From the NCBI GenBank assembly GCA_964405685.1, contig CAYOOP010000004.1:146344-210343 (forward strand): DNA of 64,000 nt. Reading direction: 5' to 3'. Below the pieces are notes generated by a model, which saw only the letters and a list, made by a program, of their open reading frames with translations, made no database searches and was not told where the DNA came from. How positions within the stretch are numbered: the first letter of the stretch is position 1; the number at the start of each line of letters is the position of its first letter. This stretch comes from CAYOOP01 sp964405685. Lineage in GTDB: Bacteria > Pseudomonadota > Alphaproteobacteria > Rickettsiales > SXRF01. Positions 59,450 to 64,000 of this stretch are shown piece after piece. A program made the translations under genes and the position numbers.

Positions 59450-62148
59450 TATTCAGCCACTTCCCCTTCAATCGCCTCACCCTCCTGCTCCTCACCCTCT
59501 GGCACCGGCACAACGGAAACCACCGTTTCGCCTTTGCCGGTTTTGAGGATGGTGACGCCTTGGGTGTTGCGGCCGGCGATGCGGATGCCTTCTACCGGCG
59601 TGCGGATGACGGTCGCTTTGTTGGTCATCAGCATGATTTGGTAGTCAGACTCCACCGGCATGCTTGCAACAACGCTGCCGTTGCGCTCAGAGGTGACAAT
59701 GTTGGTGATGCCCGAACCGCCACGGCCGGTGGTGCGGTATTCGTAAGCCGAAGAGCGCTTGCCATAACCGTTTTCGGTGACGGTGAGGATGAATTCCTCC
59801 GCCGCTTCCATTTCCGCAATGCGCGCTGGCGAGAGCGTGATATCCGCGGTTTTTTCATCACTCGTTTCTTCAACCTCGCCCTCAGCCCCGCGTTTGATGC
59901 GTGAATATTTGACATAGGCTGCGCGTTCCTCGGCAGTGCAGGCGATGCCGTGCAAAATGGTCATCGACACGACTTCGTCACTCTCTTGCAGACGCATGCC
60001 GCGGACGCCGTCGGACGTGCGGGATTTGAAGACACGCACGTCATCCACCGGGAAGCGAATGCATTTGCCGCTGCGGGAAGCGAGCAATACATGGTCTTTC
60101 TCGTTGCATACCTGCACGCTGACCAGCTTGTCATTTTCTTCCATGCGAATGGCGATTTTGCCACTCACGCGAATGTCGTGGAAGTCGGAAAGGTCGTTCC
60201 GGCGCACGTTGCCTTTGGCGGTTGAGAAGAAAATATGCATGTCGTCCCAGGTGGATTCGTCTTCGGGCATCGGCATGAACGTGGTGATGCGCTCGCCCTC
60301 TTTGAGCGGGAACATGTTAACGAGCGCCTTGCCACGCGTGTTGGCCGCGCCTTGCGGCAGACGGTAGACTTTCAGCTTATACACCTGGCCAATGTTGGAG
60401 AAGAAGAGTACGGGCGTGTGGGTGTTGACGACGAGCAACTCAGTCGTCAAATCTTCATCGCGCACGTTCATGGCGCTTTTGCCTTTGCCACCGCGCTTTT
60501 GCGCGCGATAGGCCGCAAGCGGGGTGCGTTTGATGTAGCCGCCGTGAGTGACGGTGACGACCATGTCTTCTTTCTGAATCAAATCTTCAATATCCTGCTC
60601 AAATTCGCCGATTTCAATGGCGGTACGGCGCGGCACGGCGAATTGATCGCGCGCGGCGGAGAGTTCGGTTTTCATGATGCCGATCAGTTTTGGTTTATTG
60701 GAAAGCGTTTCCAAATGGTCTTTTATTTCGACTGCAAGGCCGCTCATTTCGCCGTCGATTTTTTCGCGCTCAAGACCGGTTAAACGCTGCAAACGCAATT
60801 CCAAGATCGCGCGCGCTTGCGCATCCGTAAACTTGATTTTGTTGCCTTTGACGATGTTGCCGGAATCTTCGACGAGCAACAGCAGCGGCAATACATCGCC
60901 AGCGTTCCAATCGCGGCTCATGAGTTCTTCACGCGCAATATTTGGGTCTGCAGCTGCCCGAATCACCTTGATGACTTCATCAATGTTCGCAACGGCAATC
61001 GCCAGACCAATCAACACATGCGCGCGGTCGCGGGCTTTGCCCAGCAGGAAGTTGGTGCGGCGGGTGATGACTTCTTCGCGGAACAAAATAAACGCTTCGA
61101 GCACCTGCTTGAAGTTCATAAGCTGCGGGCGGCCTTGATTGAGCGCCAGGCAGTTGACGCCGAAGCTCGTTTGTAACGGCGTCATCGCAAAAAGCTGATT
61201 CAAAACCACATCCGCCTGTGCGTCCTTCTTGATTTCAACGACGGTGCGCACGCCGGATTTGTCGGACTCGTCGCGCACATCGGAAATGCCTTCGATTTTC
61301 TTGTCGCGCACCAGCTCGCCGATGCGTTCGCAGACTTTGGCTTTGTTCACCTGATAGGGGAATTCATGAATAATAATCGCGGTTTTGCCGGGGCGAATTT
61401 CTTCAATCTCGGTTTTCGCGCGCATGAGCACGCTGCCACGCCCCGTCGTCATCGCCGAGTGGATGCCGGTACGGCCAAGAATAATCCCGCCGGTTGGAAA
61501 ATCCGGCCCCGGGCAGATTTGCATGAGTTCATCGAGCGTGATGTCGGGGTTGTCAATCGTCGCCAGCGTCGCATCAATCACCTCGCCCAGATTGTGTGGA
61601 GGAATATTGGTCGCCATGCCGACCGCAATACCGCCGCCGCCGTTCACCAGCAGATTCGGGAATTGCGCGGGGATGACTTTGGGTTCATTCTCCGAGCCAT
61701 CGTAGTTCGGTTGGAAATCAACGGTGTTTTTGTCCAAATCTTCCAGCAGCGCATGCGCGGCTTTGGCAAGGCGGGATTCGGTGTAGCGCATCGCCGCCGG
61801 CGCGTCGCCGTCCATGGAACCGAAATTCCCCTGGCCGTCAATCAACATCAGGCTCATCGAAAACGGCTGCGCCATGCGCACCAAGGCGTCGTAAATCGCG
61901 CTGTCACCATGCGGGTGATATTTACCCATCACCTCACCGACGATGCGGGCAGATTTGCGGTACGGTTTATTATAATCGTTCCCCGTCTCGTGCATCGCAT
62001 AAAGAATGCGGCGGTGCACGGGTTTTAAGCCGTCGCGGACATCCGGAATGGCGCGCGAAACGATCACGCTCATCGCGTAATCGAGATACGACTGCTTCAT
62101 TTCCTGGTCGATGGCGATCGGGAGAATTTCTTGGGTGTTTTGTGTCAT
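59449..62148 (-). CDS. gyrA: DNA gyrase subunit A
   Basis: Breakage-reunion subunit of gyrase. The 899 residues contain the quinolone-determining region KYHPHGDSAIYDALVRMAQPFSM and QGNFGSMDGDAPAAMRYTESRL with the catalytic Tyr, and the beta-pinwheel C-terminal domain (GYGKRSSAYEYRTTGRGGSGI and QGVTILKTGKGE). The QRGGKGKSAMNV GyrA-box is visible. The acidic tail (EGEEQEGEAIEGEVAE) is normal for Alphaproteobacteria. Upstream is a repeat tract and a structured non-coding region. Confidence 0.98.
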   Translation of the reverse strand: MTQNTQEILPIAIDQEMKQSYLDYAMSVIVSRAIPDVRDGLKPVHRRILYAMHETGNDYNKPYRKSARIVGEVMGKYHPHGDSAIYDALVRMAQPFSMSLMLIDGQGNFGSMDGDAPAAMRYTESRLAKAAHALLEDLDKNTVDFQPNYDGSENEPKVIPAQFPNLLVNGGGGIAVGMATNIPPHNLGEVIDATLATIDNPDITLDELMQICPGPDFPTGGIILGRTGIHSAMTTGRGSVLMRAKTEIEEIRPGKTAIIIHEFPYQVNKAKVCERIGELVRDKKIEGISDVRDESDKSGVRTVVEIKKDAQADVVLNQLFAMTPLQTSFGVNCLALNQGRPQLMNFKQVLEAFILFREEVITRRTNFLLGKARDRAHVLIGLAIAVANIDEVIKVIRAAADPNIAREELMSRDWNAGDVLPLLLLVEDSGNIVKGNKIKFTDAQARAILELRLQRLTGLEREKIDGEMSGLAVEIKDHLETLSNKPKLIGIMKTELSAARDQFAVPRRTAIEIGEFEQDIEDLIQKEDMVVTVTHGGYIKRTPLAAYRAQKRGGKGKSAMNVRDEDLTTELLVVNTHTPVLFFSNIGQVYKLKVYRLPQGAANTRGKALVNMFPLKEGERITTFMPMPEDESTWDDMHIFFSTAKGNVRRNDLSDFHDIRVSGKIAIRMEENDKLVSVQVCNEKDHVLLASRSGKCIRFPVDDVRVFKSRTSDGVRGMRLQESDEVVSMTILHGIACTAEERAAYVKYSRIKRGAEGEVEETSDEKTADITLSPARIAEMEAAEEFILTVTENGYGKRSSAYEYRTTGRGGSGITNIVTSERNGSVVASMPVESDYQIMLMTNKATVIRTPVEGIRIAGRNTQGVTILKTGKGETVVSVVPVPEGEEQEGEAIEGEVAE

Positions 62149-62223
62149 GTTGGTCCCTTATTTTTGTTGCTTTTTTCTACACCAACTGGGGGTGGAAACA
62201 AGGGATTTTTAGGTGGTTTTTGT

Positions 62224-62262
62224 TCCTTACATCTTCATCACATCCTCATATCCTCACATCAT
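62224..62262. repeat. atcctcac-type repeat upstream of gyrA
   Basis: Degenerate copies of the 8-nt unit seen between atpD and atpC (atcttcatcac, atcctcat, atcctcac). Only the right arm of that palindrome is present here. Confidence 0.55.
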
Positions 62263-62279
62263 TTTTTAAAGGGCGCGCC

Positions 62280-62509
62280 CTGTAGCTTGTACTTAAGGAA
62301 GTGCACGTGAGGACTGTTCGTACGCTGCTTTCCAACAGACCGTCCGCCGCGTAGCCCAGCGTATGCGCTTGTGGCAACATACGCCGCCATACGCCTTCGC
62401 CGAACACTTCCTGCCCCGGCTGCCTTCTACCTACAGCCACCGGACTTATACCTTGCAAGGTAATGTTGGGTATGGGAGGGAATTTGTAAGTCCGGAAGTG
62501 GTTTTTTTT
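62280..62509 (+). ncRNA. Candidate structured non-coding RNA upstream of gyrA
   Basis: Nested complementary segments suggest an RNA of about 230 nt on the plus strand. ctgtag (62280) pairs with ctacag (62431). AGGAAGTG (62296) pairs with CACTTCCT (62405). Inside, GGACTGTT (62311) pairs with AACAG and GTCC (62334-62345), and GCGTATG (62359) pairs with CATACGC (62378). CCGGACTTA (62440) pairs with TAAGTCCGG (62487) and is followed by an eight-T run, like a terminator. No protein gene is seen in this 372-nt spacer. I cannot assign a class; it does not show the SRP, RNase P or tmRNA core motifs I know. 6S RNA is possible. Confidence 0.45.
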
Positions 62510-62520
62510 AATTATTTTGT

Positions 62521-62829
62521 TTATCGTACCGGACCGCCGGATTTTTTACTCATATCTATCGTATAGGTTGCACTTTGGATGGGAGCGTTTTCAAACATAG
62601 CATCTGCAATCTCAGCACTGCCTACCGTTTCTACAAAGCTCCCTTTATGCACCACATGAACATCGGGCAAAAAGGGCAATATGCTGTGCGTGATCCCTGC
62701 GGCATTCAGTAAAGGAATAGCTGACTCCTTGGCTATGAAAAGTTCTGCGGCCATTTCGGGCTTTAACTCAAAATAAAGCTCTCTATCGTCAATGGCCTTT
62801 TGCAGCTCGGCCTTAAGTTCTTCGTTCAT
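62521..62829 (-). CDS. Uncharacterised 102-aa protein
   Basis: I do not recognise this protein. It is acidic, soluble and probably alpha/beta: EELKAELQKAIDDRELYFELKPEMAAELFIAKESAIPLLNAAGI, then ILPFLPDVHVVHKGSFVETVGSAEIADAMFE. AGGGAG-like bases (gggagaaaa) precede the ATG. AT-richer than gyrA. It lies between a possible ncRNA and a small membrane protein. Confidence 0.6.
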   Translation of the reverse strand: MNEELKAELQKAIDDRELYFELKPEMAAELFIAKESAIPLLNAAGITHSILPFLPDVHVVHKGSFVETVGSAEIADAMFENAPIQSATYTIDMSKKSGGPVR

Positions 62830-62871
62830 TTTTCTCCCTACCTCTTACCAGATTTTCTAATTTCGCTACGC

Positions 62872-63084
62872 TCAACTAGAAAACCATTCTACGACATATC
62901 CGATAGCTACTATCGCATACGCTGAAAACTCTATAATAAACCAGAATTTTTCTTGTTTATCTCTTTTCTGTTGCTGTTCGGGCGTTAAAGGCCGGAAGTC
63001 TTTCTTGCTCAATTGCAAAAAAAACACGCATTTGACGATTAATAAAGCAACGACAAAAACAACCAGAAAAATAGGGACTTGCAT
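62872..63084 (-). CDS. Small two-helix membrane protein
   Basis: Unrecognised 70-residue protein with an N-terminal helix (IFLVVFVVALLIVKCVFFL), a basic cytoplasmic loop (KKDFRPLTPEQQQKRDKQEK) and a second helix (FWFIIEFSAYAIVAIGYVVEWF). It may share a transcript with the downstream 102-aa gene, 43 nt away. Confidence 0.6.
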   Translation of the reverse strand: MQVPIFLVVFVVALLIVKCVFFLQLSKKDFRPLTPEQQQKRDKQEKFWFIIEFSAYAIVAIGYVVEWFSS

Positions 63085-63188
63085 TGCGCAATCGTACCAC
63101 TGGCTCGAAATAAGTCCAGTTTATAACAACCACCGCAAGGGGGGTGGGTTTGGTACTGGGTGTTTTCGCTAGGATGAGATGAGCGCGA

Positions 63189-63256
63189 AGCTATTTTTGA
63201 AGCCGGAGCGCAGCGTATTCTTCATACGTGAGCACCGGAAGTCATGAAAATAGCAA
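63189..63256. repeat. Long imperfect hairpin upstream of the 5S gene
   Basis: gctatttt and aaaatagc are perfect complements at the ends, with ccggagcgcagcgtat facing atacgtgagcaccgg inside. A related ccggcgagcagcgtac segment occurs at 16981-17066. The rest of the 215-nt spacer 63085-63299 shows nothing coding. Confidence 0.6.
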
Positions 63257-63282
63257 GCAGATCATCCATCATAGTAGAAAAC

Positions 63283-63426
63283 AAAAAAGGCCTCTTCGAA
63301 CTGGCGGCGTTCTACTCTCCCATGCCTTAAGACATAGTACCATCGACGCAGAGGGTTTTCACGGTCGTGTTCGGAATGGGAACGTGTGGTTCACCCCTCG
63401 CTATAACCACCAGACCGAAGAGGCCT
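63283..63426 (-). terminator. Stem enclosing 5S, ending in a T-run
   Basis: On the minus strand aggcctcttcg before 5S (63426-63416) pairs with cgaagaggcct after it (63299-63289), followed by a T-run. It may be a processing stem for RNase III and at the same time the operon terminator. Confidence 0.7.
63300..63414 (-). rRNA. rrf: 5S ribosomal RNA
   Basis: The minus strand contains the 5S core: TCTGGTGGTTATAGCGAGG, then GGTGAACCACACGTTCC and CATTCCGAACACGACCGTG, ending with GGCATGGGAGAGTAGAACG and CCGCCAG. The terminal helix CTGGCGG/CCGCCAG-like pairs. Perfect 11-nt complementary arms (aggcctcttcg) lie on both sides. Ends are approximate within a few nt. Confidence 0.96.
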
Positions 63427-63450
63427 GATTGTGCCGCTTGCGCGGCGGAG

Positions 63451-63521
63451 GTTAGATGTCGGATGTCAGAGATTAGATATTAGAAAGTTTCTAACATCTG
63501 ACATCTGACTTCCGACATCTG
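63451..63521. repeat. gatgtcgg-type palindrome in the 5S-23S spacer, copy 1
   Basis: Short units tagatgtcggatgtcagag on one arm face ctgacatctgacttccgacat on the other, with a short attagatattagaaag centre. Another copy follows at 63625. The remainder of the spacer 63427-63704 holds no other feature I can support. Confidence 0.7.
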
Positions 63522-63624
63522 GATAAGGAATAGGTTTTTCTATAGAGAAATGCTGTTGCCATCATGTTGAGCATAAATGCACTACACGAAGGTTCAGGCA
63601 TCGTCAGTGTTCGCGAGGCGAATA

Positions 63625-63690
63625 GATGTCGGATGTTAGATGTCGGATGTCAAGAAACTTGACATCTAACCTCTGAACTCTGACATCCAT
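63625..63690. repeat. gatgtcgg-type palindrome in the 5S-23S spacer, copy 2
   Basis: agatgtcggatgttagatg and gatgtcaag face cttgacatctaacct and ctgacatcc. Same units as the copy at 63451, in the same rRNA operon. Confidence 0.7.
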
Positions 63691-63704
63691 TTTATCGCTT
63701 CGCG

Positions 63705-64000
<296 letters not shown>

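Noticed and set aside
62246..62458. 70-codon minus-strand frame in the gyrA upstream region
   Set aside because: No ribosome-binding site, composition unlike coding DNA here, and it overlaps the nested complementary segments of the RNA candidate.
62280..62509. tmRNA, SRP RNA or RNase P RNA at this locus
   Set aside because: No tag-peptide-like frame, no GGTCAGGTCCGGAAGG-type SRP core and no GAGGAAAGTCCGGGCT core of RNase P on either strand.

Overview
The window comes from an alphaproteobacterial chromosome of about 53% GC, apparently a draft assembly because it contains one run of 100 N. The alphaproteobacterial signs are MipZ instead of MinCDE, DUF1467 and FYDLN-acid (TIGR02300) proteins, short-form ProRS, gene orders leuS-lptE-holA, hfq-hflX, ribH-nusB-thiL and rph-rdgB, a phasin, and Flp pilins. 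I cannot name the genus. A free-living or predatory lineage with polyhydroxyalkanoate storage fits the phasin and the malonyl-CoA decarboxylase.

Layout. 1-3978: holA-lptE-leuS (minus). 4026-4556: RHH/RelE toxin-antitoxin pair. 4652-5836: orphan protein. 5963-11911: F1 ATP synthase operon atpH-A-G-D-C, interrupted by a 124-aa unknown gene and by a complete MntA/HepT module. 11908-16974: mipZ (with the assembly gap), a two-module AAA protein, a TSUP permease and a pseudopilin. 17067-29250: membrane proteins, ispH, a GT-C-like membrane protein, LMW phosphatase, nnr, rnd, ispG, proS with BrnT/BrnA, DUF1467 and the FYDLN protein. 29360-34202: grpE-ftsX-ydcF-plsC-rph-rdgB. 34195-38551: two large unknown proteins, one with three EF-hand-like loops. 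38754-45043: dnaE, two Flp pilins, pdhA, ftsB. 45100-49847: flippase-like protein, thiL, nusB, ribH, tRNA-Ser, LysE exporter. 50035-57683: ridA, methyltransferase, malonyl-CoA decarboxylase, hfq-hflX, two glycosyltransferases, phasin. 57831-62148: glycosyltransferase, coaD, gyrA (minus). 62280-62509: a strongly structured, probably non-coding locus. 63300-64000: 5S and the 3' end of 23S rRNA (minus).

The most striking property is invasion by palindromic repeats of several families, which lie between genes and also in frame inside essential genes. rdgB carries an in-frame insertion of about 149 codons in which two GC-rich hairpins flank a complete DUF559 (Vsr-like) nuclease domain. Miniature hairpin-spacer-hairpin elements with the same ends sit just upstream of rdgB and inside dnaE, where the left end is read in the same frame. 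A second family is inserted in leuS and atpG and encodes nearly the same peptide in both. This resembles Rickettsia palindromic elements in behaviour, with a candidate mobilising nuclease caught inside one copy. A second theme is toxin-antitoxin modules lodged in or against essential operons (leuS, atp, proS).
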